The notes beneath the pieces were generated by a model. The model was not told where the DNA came from and made no database searches. It worked only from the letters and a program-made list of their open reading frames with translations. A stretch of 15,627 nt of DNA from Hominenteromicrobium gallistercoris (lineage in GTDB: Bacteria; Bacillota; Clostridia; Oscillospirales; Acutalibacteraceae): contig DWXR01000145.1 in NCBI GenBank assembly GCA_019119145.1, forward strand, positions 1 through 15,627, read 5' to 3'. Made by a program: the position numbers and the translations under genes. Positions 7,332 through 14,061 of this stretch are shown one piece after another; within the stretch, counting starts at the first letter, position 1; every line of letters starts with the position of its first letter.

Positions 7332-8006
7332 ATGACGAAATACGCGCACATCACACCGGACGATATTTTTTCGAATCCGGAAGCCAGAACCTACGTGGAG
7401 GCCGGCAACAGCTGTCTCGGCGCGCTCGGCTTCACGGAGCACGGCCGCCCGCACGCAAAGCGCTGCAGCAACTACGCGCGCGACATCCTCGCCGCGCTCG
7501 GCCACGACGAGCGCACCTGCGAGCTTGCGGCGATCGCCGGCTACCTGCACGACATCGGCAACACGGTGAACCGCGTGGACCACGCCCACAGCGGCGCGAT
7601 CATGGCCTTTACGCTCCTCACCCGGCTCAACATGCCGCCTGAGGAAATCGCGACGATCTGCTCGGCGATCGGCCACCACGACGAGAAAACGGCCTTCCCG
7701 GTCAACGCCGTCTCCGCCGCGCTGATCCTCTCCGACAAGAGCGACGTCCGCCGCACGCGCGTGCGCAAGGATGCGATCATCGCGAGCGACATCCACGACC
7801 GCGTCAACTACGCGGTTGAAAACGCCTCGCTGAAAATCGACGCCGAAAACAAGCTCTGCGTGTTTTCCGTCACGATCGACACGAACATCTGCCCCGTCAT
7901 GGAGTATTTTGAGATCTTCCTCGACCGCATGGTGCTCTGCCGCAAGGCCGCCGATTTCCTCGGCCTGACCTTCGAGCTGATCATCAACGAGACGCGGCTG
8001 CTCTGA
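7332..8006 (+). CDS. HD-domain metal-dependent phosphohydrolase
   Basis: The protein has 224 residues. The N-terminal two-thirds is an HD domain: His41 (GRPHAKR), the defining His73-Asp74 (YLHDIGN), His84/His86 (DHAHSG), GHHDEK at 114-119 and Asp135 (LILSDKSDVRRTRVR), together the usual metal-ligand pattern. The C-terminal 75 residues look like a small alpha/beta domain without a motif I can name. HD proteins hydrolyse phosphate esters, often nucleotides, but nothing here sets the substrate. The ATG at 7332 is favoured because GGAG stands six bases before it; an in-frame ATG at 7320 lacks such a site. It follows pepV by 33 bases with no terminator between, so it is probably co-transcribed, and it ends at a strong hairpin. 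Confidence 0.85.
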   Translation: MTKYAHITPDDIFSNPEARTYVEAGNSCLGALGFTEHGRPHAKRCSNYARDILAALGHDERTCELAAIAGYLHDIGNTVNRVDHAHSGAIMAFTLLTRLNMPPEEIATICSAIGHHDEKTAFPVNAVSAALILSDKSDVRRTRVRKDAIIASDIHDRVNYAVENASLKIDAENKLCVFSVTIDTNICPVMEYFEIFLDRMVLCRKAADFLGLTFELIINETRLL

Positions 8007-8067
8007 CCCACGGCTTCCGCACCATCGGCTATAAACTGCTGCAATTTAAAATCGACGCGATTAAAGA

Positions 8068-8115
8068 GCGGACCGGCTGCCTGCCAAAACGGGCGGCCGG
8101 TCCGCTTCGTCTTGT
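8068..8115 (+). terminator. Terminator of the pepV-HD operon
   Basis: A 16-bp stem joins 8068-8083 (GCGGACCGGCTGCCTG) and 8090-8105 around a 6-nt CCAAAA loop. It is continuous in plus-strand RNA if two U-G pairs are allowed; the minus strand would have C-A mismatches, so it is built for plus-strand transcripts. It is followed by TTCGTCTTGT, an imperfect U-tract. Confidence 0.72.
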
Positions 8116-8160
8116 CCGGCGCATTGGGAAAGAAAATCGAGACGAATTGCTTACAGAAAC

Positions 8161-8192
8161 GCCCGGCGCGTTCGGTTCGGAACACGCCGGGC
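8161..8192 (-). terminator. Terminator of the fhs-to-MFS operon
   Basis: A 13-bp stem joins 8161-8173 and 8180-8192 around a 6-nt loop, just after the MFS stop codon. The single irregular pair is U-G in minus-strand RNA and C-A in plus-strand RNA. The flanks are GTTTCTGT on the minus strand and ATTTTGCTT on the plus strand, so it may act weakly in both directions. Bases 8007-8224 otherwise contain only this and the preceding hairpin. Confidence 0.7.
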
Positions 8193-8224
8193 ATTTTGCT
8201 TCTGCACCGTATGTGAAACGGCAT

Positions 8225-9484
8225 TTACCGCCCCGCCGCTTCGGGCGTGCGGACTTTTTTGAGGAAGAAAATCAGGACGACCACGCAGATCGCGACCGCG
8301 ACGCTCGCCAGAACGCCGACGCGGTACGTGCCGAACACGTCGTAGCTGTAGCCGAACCCGGCCATCGTGCACGAGCTGCTGATGCAAGCGAACAGCGAGA
8401 TGTACGAATACGCGACGCTGTGCAGCCGCGGCCCGTAGACGTAGCGGACGACGAGCGGAATGCCGACCGCCGAAACCGCGTAGATGCCGCCGTAAAGGAA
8501 AGCGCTGCCCATCGCAACCGCATCGCCGCCGATCGGCAGGAAAGCGAAAATCGTCATGCCGATGATGTTGAGCAGCATCATGACGCCGCAGGCCTTCGGC
8601 GCGCCGAAGGCGTCGCTCAGAACGCCGATCAGGAGCTTGAAGACCACGTTGCCGATCATCGAGGCCGAAACCATCAGCGCGCCGACTGCGGGCGTCAGCC
8701 CGATGCTCGTTGCAAAGCCGGAAACGTGCGCGTTAAAGCCCGAAACCGCATAGACGAGCACCGAGAAGGCGACCGTCACGAGGAACGTCGCGCTGCCGAA
8801 GGCGATCGCGCCCTTCTGAATCTGCCGGCCCGCCGCAGACGGCATGCTTTCCGTCGCGCCGTACGGAAGGAGCCCCTTGTCCTCCGGCCGCTCGCGGATG
8901 ATGAAAAGCACGCCCGGCAGCGTCAGCACAAGGACAAAGCCGGCCGCCGCAAGGTAGGCGGACCGCCAGCCGAACGCTTCGATCACCGCGCTCAAAATCG
9001 GGTTGAACAGCGCGCCGCCGAGGCCGGAGCAGCTCATCGTGATGCCCATCGCAAAGCCGTTCTTCTCCTGAAACCAGTTGCCGATGATGTAAGTGATCGC
9101 CACGTTGCTGTAGCCTGTGATCACGATGCCCATCAGCGTGCTGAGCACATAGAACACGGCGATGTTGTTCGCGACCGACATGCCGGCAAAGCACAGCGCC
9201 GTCACGACGGAGCCGACGCCCGTCAGCACCTTGATGTTGACGCGCCCGAACAGGCGCGAAGCGACGAGCGGCCCCATCAGGCCGGTCAGGACGTTCGTCA
9301 GCGTGACTGTCAGCGACACGTCGCCGCGGCCGACGCCGAGGTCCTCCGAAACCGACTCGAAGAAAATGCCCGCGCAGTTGATGCTGATGCCGATCGCCGC
9401 CATCGCAAGGCCGCTGCAGGCGGCGACGATCAGCCAGTGGTAAACGCTTTTGCTTTTCAATACAAACACCCCAAAGCAAAGCAC
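8225..9484 (-). CDS. MFS transporter, OxlT / monocarboxylate-porter-like
   Basis: This 419-residue protein has about 12 hydrophobic segments. Conserved features are GNWFQEKNGFAMGI (about 135-148), FGWRSAYLAA after helix 5, and RERPEDKGLLPYG at the start of the central loop, a pattern of the oxalate/formate antiporter (OxlT) and bacterial monocarboxylate-porter branch of the major facilitator superfamily. A small organic anion substrate is family-based inference; the true substrate is unknown. The best start is GTG at 9484, with GGAAGG six bases upstream; TTG and GTG codons slightly downstream are alternatives. It follows upp by 45 bases with no terminator and is last in the fhs operon. An AT-rich TTATATAAC in that gap could be a weak additional promoter. 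Confidence 0.88.
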   Translation of the reverse strand: MLCFGVFVLKSKSVYHWLIVAACSGLAMAAIGISINCAGIFFESVSEDLGVGRGDVSLTVTLTNVLTGLMGPLVASRLFGRVNIKVLTGVGSVVTALCFAGMSVANNIAVFYVLSTLMGIVITGYSNVAITYIIGNWFQEKNGFAMGITMSCSGLGGALFNPILSAVIEAFGWRSAYLAAAGFVLVLTLPGVLFIIRERPEDKGLLPYGATESMPSAAGRQIQKGAIAFGSATFLVTVAFSVLVYAVSGFNAHVSGFATSIGLTPAVGALMVSASMIGNVVFKLLIGVLSDAFGAPKACGVMMLLNIIGMTIFAFLPIGGDAVAMGSAFLYGGIYAVSAVGIPLVVRYVYGPRLHSVAYSYISLFACISSSCTMAGFGYSYDVFGTYRVGVLASVAVAICVVVLIFFLKKVRTPEAAGR

Positions 9485-9529
9485 GGCGGCCCTTCCGCAC
9501 GCGCTTTGATACTTGTTATATAAATCGGA

Positions 9530-10162
9530 TTACTTCGTGCCGAAGATCCGGTCGCCGGCGTCGCCGAGGCCCGGCAGGATATAGCCGTTTTCGTTCAGCT
9601 TCTCATCGACCGCGGCGCAGTAGATGTGCACATCCGGATGCGCCTCGCTCAGCGCCCTGAGTCCCTCCGGCGCGGCGATCACGCACAGGAACTTGATGCT
9701 CTTCGGACGGCTGCGCTTGACGATCTCGATCGCGTCGATCGCGGAACCGCCGGTCGCGAGCATCGGGTCGAGCACGATGACGTCGCGCTCCTCGATATCC
9801 GACGGCAGTTTGTTGTAATACTCGACCGGCTGCAGCGTATCGTGGTCGCGGTACAGGCCGATATGGCCGACTTTCGCGCTCGGCACAAGCTGGAGCATCC
9901 CCTCCACCATGCCGAGGCCGGCGCGCAGGATCGGCACAAACGCGAGCTTGCGGCCCGCGATCACCCTGGTCGTCGCCTTGCACATCGGCGTTTCGATCTC
10001 CACTTCCTGCAGCGGCAGGTCGCGCGTCGCTTCGTAGCACATCAGCGTCGCGATCTCGCTGACCAGCGCGCGGAACTCCTTTGTGCCCGTGTGCTTGTCG
10101 CGCAGGAACGTGAGCTTGTGCTGGATCAGCGGATGATCCATAACAAAAATCTGGTTGTCCAT
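9530..10162 (-). CDS. upp: Uracil phosphoribosyltransferase
   Basis: This 210-residue cytoplasmic enzyme (family length about 209) converts uracil and PRPP to UMP and pyrophosphate in pyrimidine salvage. The PRPP-binding loop is VIVLDPMLATGGSA (128-141). PILRAGLGM (77-85) and the uracil-recognition segment ILPGLGDAGDR (195-205) are intact. Three in-frame ATGs are close together (10192, 10168, 10162). The last is favoured: AAAGGTG lies six bases upstream and the protein then begins at the family-typical position. It follows a small membrane-protein gene and precedes the MFS gene. Closeness of rpiB and upp is a familiar Firmicutes arrangement. Confidence 0.96.
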   Translation of the reverse strand: MDNQIFVMDHPLIQHKLTFLRDKHTGTKEFRALVSEIATLMCYEATRDLPLQEVEIETPMCKATTRVIAGRKLAFVPILRAGLGMVEGMLQLVPSAKVGHIGLYRDHDTLQPVEYYNKLPSDIEERDVIVLDPMLATGGSAIDAIEIVKRSRPKSIKFLCVIAAPEGLRALSEAHPDVHIYCAAVDEKLNENGYILPGLGDAGDRIFGTK

Positions 10163-10207
10163 CTCCATCACCTTTCCGTTGTTCGAACGCATGCGCAGAA
10201 GCAGATT

Positions 10208-10411
10208 TCATCTGCGCTTCTTTTTTGCCCTTTCCTTCTCCAGTATCGCAATCGCAAAGATCGCCATGCAAAAACCGACAATGCAGATCACCGTTCCATC
10301 GAGCGATAAGCCCGCGTTCAGAAAGCCTGTGAAGCCATTGATCACGGCCAGAACAATGAGGCAGGCGCATATTGCCAGGCCAATCTTGGAAATCACCGAA
10401 TAATGCCGCAT
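10208..10411 (-). CDS. Small two-helix membrane protein of unknown function
   Basis: This 67-residue product is not assigned to a family. It has two hydrophobic helices, about residues 8-30 (ISKIGLAICACLIVLAVING) and 40-57 (TVICIVGFCMAIFAIAIL). A short Gly/Asn-containing turn lies between them, and the C-terminus is strongly basic (EKERAKKKRR), which should remain in the cytoplasm. AAAGGAGA stands about seven bases before the ATG, so translation is likely despite the small size. It is placed 54 bases after rpiB and 45 bases before upp in the same direction, inside the fhs operon. A hairpin over its 3' end has its T-run on the wrong strand to end this transcript. Role unknown. Confidence 0.75.
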   Translation of the reverse strand: MRHYSVISKIGLAICACLIVLAVINGFTGFLNAGLSLDGTVICIVGFCMAIFAIAILEKERAKKKRR

Positions 10412-10465
10412 TTCAATCTCTCCTTTTGCCTTTCCTGAGCCGACCGGTTATCTTCCGTCCCAAAA

Positions 10466-10912
10466 TCAGAGCTCGCCGTTTTCGATCTGGGCAATCTGGT
10501 CGATCCGCCGCTGGTGGCGGCCGCCCTCAAACTCGAAGTGCAGGAACGCGTCCACAATCTCGAGGCCCGTTTCCTCGCTGACCGCAAGGCCGCCCATGCA
10601 CAGGATGTTGGCGTTGTTGTGGCGGCGGGTCATTTCCGCCGCGTGCGCGTCGCAGCAGAGCGCCGCGCGGATGCCCTTCACCTTGTTCGCCGCAATCGAG
10701 ATGCCGATGCCGGTCGAGCAGATCAGAATGCCGTACTGCGCACCGCCGTCCGCCACACAGTGCGCGACCTTCGCGCCGTACACCGCGTAGTCGACGCTCT
10801 CCGTCGAGTAGCAGCCGAAGTCCTCAACCTCGATGCCCTTTTCCTCCAGATGCTTCCTGACGGCCTCCTTGAGCGCAAAGCCGCCGTGATCCGAGCCGAT
10901 TGCAATTTTCAT
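10466..10912 (-). CDS. rpiB: Ribose-5-phosphate isomerase B
   Basis: This 148-residue RpiB/LacAB-family isomerase interconverts ribose 5-phosphate and ribulose 5-phosphate. It carries GSDHGGFALK (6-15) with Asp8-His9, the catalytic Cys65 in CSTGIG (65-70), RRHNNAN (96-102) with His98, and GRHQRR (131-136) for phosphate binding. Length agrees with RpiB rather than the allose isomerases. The start ATG overlaps the tsaB stop in an ATGA, so translation is likely coupled; the nearest Shine-Dalgarno, AAAGGAG, is about 11 bases away, inside tsaB. Its product feeds PRPP synthesis, which Upp later in the operon consumes. Confidence 0.95.
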   Translation of the reverse strand: MKIAIGSDHGGFALKEAVRKHLEEKGIEVEDFGCYSTESVDYAVYGAKVAHCVADGGAQYGILICSTGIGISIAANKVKGIRAALCCDAHAAEMTRRHNNANILCMGGLAVSEETGLEIVDAFLHFEFEGGRHQRRIDQIAQIENGEL

Positions 10913-11616
10913 ATTCCACTGTTCTCCTTTGCTTGTTCGTTTTTCTTTCTGAGCTCGCGCTCCGCCTGCGGCAGGCGCAGGTAGACCGGCATCAGCGCGT
11001 CCGCCGTCACGGTTTCGCCCGTCTCGGCCGCCGCGAGCGCAACGCCCGCCGCGCGCTGGAAGCGCTGCATCGGCGGAAGAAGCCGCGCGCCGAAAGCCGA
11101 AAACGTCCGGTGGCACAGCTCCGCGCCGTCGCCGACGAGCAGCAGCGCAGCGCCGTACGGCGCGCACTCCGCATAGAGGTCGGCGATCGCGAGCGCGCGG
11201 TCCGGGCAGAGCCGCTCCACGCTGTCCCCCGAAACGCGGAACATCGCGTTGTACACCTGCCCGCAGCGCGCGTCCATGACGGCGCAGACGACGCCCTCCA
11301 TGCCGCGGGCGTTTTCCGCCATCGCGCGCAGCGTGGAAACGCCGGCGCAGGGGATGTTCCGCGCCATCGCCATGCCCTTAACGCAGGAAACGCCGATGCG
11401 CACGCCGGTGAAGGAGCCCGGCCCCGCGGAGACCGCGATGCAGTCCACGTCGTCGAGCGTCCGGCCCGAAAGGCGCAGCACGCTTTCCACCATCGGCATC
11501 AGCGTCTGGCTGTGCGTCTGCTTCGTGTGCATATAAAATTCCGAAATTATCCTGCCGTCCTCAAGCAGCGCCGCAGACGCCGGGGACGCCGAGGCATCCA
11601 GTGCTAAAATCAGCAT
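10909..11616 (-). CDS. tsaB: tRNA t6A37 biosynthesis protein TsaB
   Basis: This 235-residue ASKHA-fold protein (formerly YeaZ) has no catalytic role of its own. It is the scaffold that binds TsaD and TsaE for threonylcarbamoyladenosine formation at position 37 of ANN-decoding tRNAs. It shows the N-terminal ILALDAS strand, HSQTLMP (35-41) and the signature SAGPGSFTGVRIG (63-75). The start at 11616 is preceded by AAAAGGAT. It lies 47 bases after tsaE and overlaps rpiB by four bases. The partner gene tsaD is not in the window. The C-terminal tail (ELRKKNEQAKENSGI) is polar and probably disordered. Confidence 0.94.
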   Translation of the reverse strand: MLILALDASASPASAALLEDGRIISEFYMHTKQTHSQTLMPMVESVLRLSGRTLDDVDCIAVSAGPGSFTGVRIGVSCVKGMAMARNIPCAGVSTLRAMAENARGMEGVVCAVMDARCGQVYNAMFRVSGDSVERLCPDRALAIADLYAECAPYGAALLLVGDGAELCHRTFSAFGARLLPPMQRFQRAAGVALAAAETGETVTADALMPVYLRLPQAERELRKKNEQAKENSGI

Positions 11617-11663
11617 AAGGTCATCCTTTTCTATTCGATGAAATCACGGGCCTGCTCCCCGCT

Positions 11664-12089
11664 TTACAGTTCAATGCCGTCGATCGTGATGACGCGCTCC
11701 GTTTCCGTCTCGCCCTTCTGCATGTCGATGCGGATCGTGTTTTCCGGCAGCGCGCCGTCAATGTTTTCGCTCCACTCGATCACAAGCACGCTGTCCGTGT
11801 CGAGGTAGTCGAAAAAGCCGGTCGAATACAGGTCGTCCCAGCCGGAAACGCGGTACATGTCGAAATGCTGCACCGTGAGGCGCGCCGCATACTCGTTGAC
11901 GAGCGCGAAGGTCGGGCTCGAGACGACGTCGCCGCCGCCGAGCGCCTCGACGAGGCCGCGCGTAAACGCGGTCTTCCCCATGCCCATCGAGCCGGTGAAG
12001 GCGATGACCTCGCCGCCCCGCAGCTTTTCGGCCAGGCGCGCCGCGAGCTTTTCCGTATCGGCGACCGATTTTGAAACAAAAACCGCCAT
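11664..12089 (-). CDS. tsaE: tRNA t6A37 biosynthesis ATPase TsaE
   Basis: This 141-residue P-loop ATPase supports turnover of the TsaD-TsaB complex in t6A synthesis. Walker A is GSMGMGKT (33-40), slightly different from the common G-D-L-G-A-G-K-T; SPTF (58-61), HFDMYR (75-80) and VIEWSE (103-108) are the other family landmarks. The start codon lies one base after the fhs stop (TGA-T-ATG). I see no good Shine-Dalgarno in the end of fhs, so translation probably depends on ribosomes finishing fhs. It precedes tsaB in the usual order. Confidence 0.94.
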   Translation of the reverse strand: MAVFVSKSVADTEKLAARLAEKLRGGEVIAFTGSMGMGKTAFTRGLVEALGGGDVVSSPTFALVNEYAARLTVQHFDMYRVSGWDDLYSTGFFDYLDTDSVLVIEWSENIDGALPENTIRIDMQKGETETERVITIDGIEL

Positions 12090-12090
12090 A

Positions 12091-13761
12091 TCAGAACAGC
12101 CCGTGGATCATGCCGTCCGCGCCGACGTCGATCTTTTCGGCAGCCGGGACCTTCGGCAGGCCCGGCATCGTCATGACGTCGCCCGCATAGGCGACGACGA
12201 AGCCCGCGCCGTTCGAGAGCCGCAGGTCGCGGATCGTGATTTTAAAGCCCGTCGGGCGGCCGAGCAGCGCCGCGTTGTCCGACAGGGAGTACTGCGTTTT
12301 CGCGATGCAGACCGGCATTGCGTCGCCGCCGAGCGCCTTGATGTCCTTGAGGGACTTCATCGCCTGGTTCGTGAACGTGACGCCGTCCGCGCCGTAGATC
12401 TCCCGCGCGATCGTCTCGATCTTCTCCTCGACCGTCTTGTCGAGTTCGTAGAGCGGCGCGAAGTGCGTCTCATTTTCGTCGATGACGCGGCAGACCGTCT
12501 CGGCGAGCGCCACGCCGCCTTCGCCGCCCTTCGCGAACACCTCGGAAAGCGCGTACTCCACGCCGAGCGACTTGCAGCAGTCGTCGATCACCTGAAGCTC
12601 CGCGTCCGTATCGGTGCCGAAGCGGTTGATGGCCACAACGACCGGCACGCCGTACTTGCGCATGTTCTCCACGTGGGCGCGCAGGTTCACGATGCCCTTT
12701 TCGAGCGCCGGCACGTTCTCGGCGGAAAGCTCCGCCTTCGGCACGCCGCCGTTGTACTTGAGCGCGCGCACCGTGGCGACGACCACGATGCAGTCGGGCT
12801 TGAGGCCCGCCATGCGGCATTTGATGTCGAGAAATTTCTCGGCGCCGAGGTCGGAGCCGAAGCCCGCCTCGGTGATGCAGTAATCGCCGAGCTTCAGCGC
12901 AAGGCGCGTCGCGCGGACCGAGTTGCAGCCGTGCGCGATATTCGCAAACGGACCGCCGTGCATGATTGCGGGCGTGCCCTCGATCGTCTGCACGAGGTTC
13001 GGGTTGATCGCGTCCTTGAGGAGCGCGGTCATCGCGCCGTCGGCCTTGATGTCCTTCGCGTAGACCGGCTTGCCGTCATACGTGTAGGCGATGAGGATGC
13101 GCCCGAGGCGCGCCTTGAGGTCGGCGAGATCCTGCGCAAGGCAGAGGATCGCCATGACCTCGCTCGCGACCGTGATGATGAAGCCGTCCTCGCGCGGGAC
13201 GCCGTTGATCTTGCCGCCGAGGCCGACGACGATGTTGCGCAGCGCGCGGTCGTTCATGTCGACGCAGCGCTTCACAAGGATGCGGCGCTGGTCGATGCCG
13301 AGCGCGTTGCCCTGCTGCATGTGGTTGTCCAGCATCGCGCAGAGCAGATTGTTCGCCGAGGTGATCGCGTGCATGTCGCCCGTGAAGTGCAGGTTGATGT
13401 CCTCCATCGGCAGGACCTGCGCGTAGCCGCCGCCGGCCGCGCCGCCCTTGATGCCGAACACCGGGCCGAGCGACGGCTCGCGCAGCGCGATGACCGCCTT
13501 TTTGCCGATTTTCGCCATCGCCTGGCCGAGTCCGGCCGTCGTCGTCGTCTTGCCCTCGCCCGCCGGCGTCGGGTTGATCGCCGTGACGAGAATCAGCTTT
13601 CCGTCCGGGCCTTCTTTCAGGCGCGAGAAAAGCCCGTCGTTGAGCTTCGCCTTGAAGCGGCCGTACGGCTCGAGCTCCTCTTCCCGCACGCCGAGCTCCC
13701 GCGCAATCTCCACGATGGGCCTGAGCTTTGTCTGCTGGGCAATTTCAATATCCGTAAGCAT
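12091..13761 (-). CDS. fhs: Formate-tetrahydrofolate ligase
   Basis: This 556-residue enzyme (the canonical length) joins formate to tetrahydrofolate with ATP, giving 10-formyl-THF for purine and formyl-Met-tRNA synthesis and, in acetogens, the Wood-Ljungdahl methyl branch. The P-loop is TPAGEGKTTTT (65-75), followed by EPSLGPVFGIKGGAAGGG (95-112) and LHFTGDMHAI, all intact. The start at 13761 (MLTDIEIAQ) matches the family N-terminus; AGGAGAGGCGG lies upstream. The frame extends another 36 codons, through a GC-rich hairpin to 13869, but those codons are Arg-rich and overlap the promoter. It is the first and longest gene of the minus-strand operon. Alone it does not prove acetogenesis, since many non-acetogenic Clostridia carry fhs. 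Confidence 0.97.
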   Translation of the reverse strand: MLTDIEIAQQTKLRPIVEIARELGVREEELEPYGRFKAKLNDGLFSRLKEGPDGKLILVTAINPTPAGEGKTTTTAGLGQAMAKIGKKAVIALREPSLGPVFGIKGGAAGGGYAQVLPMEDINLHFTGDMHAITSANNLLCAMLDNHMQQGNALGIDQRRILVKRCVDMNDRALRNIVVGLGGKINGVPREDGFIITVASEVMAILCLAQDLADLKARLGRILIAYTYDGKPVYAKDIKADGAMTALLKDAINPNLVQTIEGTPAIMHGGPFANIAHGCNSVRATRLALKLGDYCITEAGFGSDLGAEKFLDIKCRMAGLKPDCIVVVATVRALKYNGGVPKAELSAENVPALEKGIVNLRAHVENMRKYGVPVVVAINRFGTDTDAELQVIDDCCKSLGVEYALSEVFAKGGEGGVALAETVCRVIDENETHFAPLYELDKTVEEKIETIAREIYGADGVTFTNQAMKSLKDIKALGGDAMPVCIAKTQYSLSDNAALLGRPTGFKITIRDLRLSNGAGFVVAYAGDVMTMPGLPKVPAAEKIDVGADGMIHGLF

Positions 13762-13787
13762 TTTGATATCCGCCTCTCCTTGCATCT

Positions 13788-13829
13788 GCGCCGCCCGCCG
13801 CCCCGGCCTGTCTGCAGCCCGGGCGGCGC
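13788..13829 (-). promoter_or_regulatory. GC-rich hairpin in the fhs leader
   Basis: GCGCCGCCCG (13788-13797) and CGGGCGGCGC (13820-13829) are perfect inverted repeats around a 22-nt spacer. They lie in the leader (about 90 nt) between the predicted fhs start of transcription and the Shine-Dalgarno. No U-tract follows, so it is not a terminator. It could stabilise the 5' end or influence initiation. I compared the leader with memory of the THF riboswitch and saw no match. Confidence 0.4.
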
Positions 13830-13857
13830 GGCGCGCGATCGTGTGATTTCTGCTTTG

Positions 13858-13886
13858 ATTATAGCTCAAAACGCGGGATTCGTAAA
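13858..13886 (-). promoter_or_regulatory. Promoter of the fhs operon
   Basis: On the minus strand TTTACG (13881-13886), a 17-base spacer and a perfect TATAAT (13858-13863) form the likely sigma-A promoter for the seven-gene operon. Transcription should begin near 13851. It is back to back with the rodA promoter, with 35 bases between the two -35 boxes. Confidence 0.7.
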
Positions 13887-13921
13887 GGGATTCTTTTTCT
13901 TTCGTAAAATTTTGAAAAAGA

Positions 13922-13950
13922 TTGCTGAACCGGCGGCCGTGTGCTATACT
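13922..13950 (+). promoter_or_regulatory. Promoter of the rodA/ftsW-family gene
   Basis: TTGCTG (13922-13927), a 17-base spacer and TATACT (13945-13950), preceded by TGC (an extended -10), form a plus-strand promoter. The expected start is near 13957, giving a leader of roughly 100 bases before the coding region. Confidence 0.6.
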
Positions 13951-13976
13951 ATTTGTGATTTAATCTGTTTTTCTGT

Positions 13977-14028
13977 CCGCGGCGCAGGCCGGAAAAGCCG
14001 GGCGCATTCCCGGCCCGCCGCGGTTTTT
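13977..14028 (+). terminator. Terminator-like structure in the rodA leader (possible attenuator)
   Basis: CCGCGGCG (13977-13984) pairs with CGCCGCGG (14016-14023). Inside it GCCGGG (13997-14002) pairs with CCCGGC (14009-14014). TTTTT (14024-14028) follows directly. This sits between the promoter and the start of the SEDS gene, with no upstream plus-strand gene to terminate. A competing pairing exists: GCGGCGC (13979-13985) is complementary to GCGCCGC (14031-14037), beyond the T-run. That is compatible with attenuation, but GC-rich DNA makes chance pairing common. Confidence 0.45.
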
Positions 14029-14061
14029 CGGCGCCGCGCCCATTGAGTTTTGAAAGGTCGG

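Noticed and set aside
8007..8160. Open plus-strand frame continuing after the HD-domain gene
   Set aside because: No start codon with a ribosome binding site is present, and it runs through a strong terminator hairpin.
8147..9523. 458-codon plus-strand frame opposite the MFS gene
   Set aside because: Its composition is dominated by Arg, Asp, His and Ala, and it mirrors the MFS codons. It begins inside the terminator region.
10195..10230. Hairpin with TTTTTT near 10200-10226 as a terminator before upp
   Set aside because: The T-run follows the hairpin only on the plus strand, where no gene ends. On the minus strand the A-run encodes the Lys-rich end of the small membrane protein.
13762..13869. 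36-codon N-terminal extension of Fhs
   Set aside because: The extension is Arg-rich, overlaps the predicted promoter and leader hairpin, and the 13761 start gives the exact family length of 556 residues.
11857..14046. Long plus-strand open frame (729 codons) opposite tsaE and fhs
   Set aside because: It is antisense to fhs, which has full-length conserved motifs. The product is Arg/Asp/Ala-rich without motifs, as expected of a frame kept open by GC-rich codons on the other strand.
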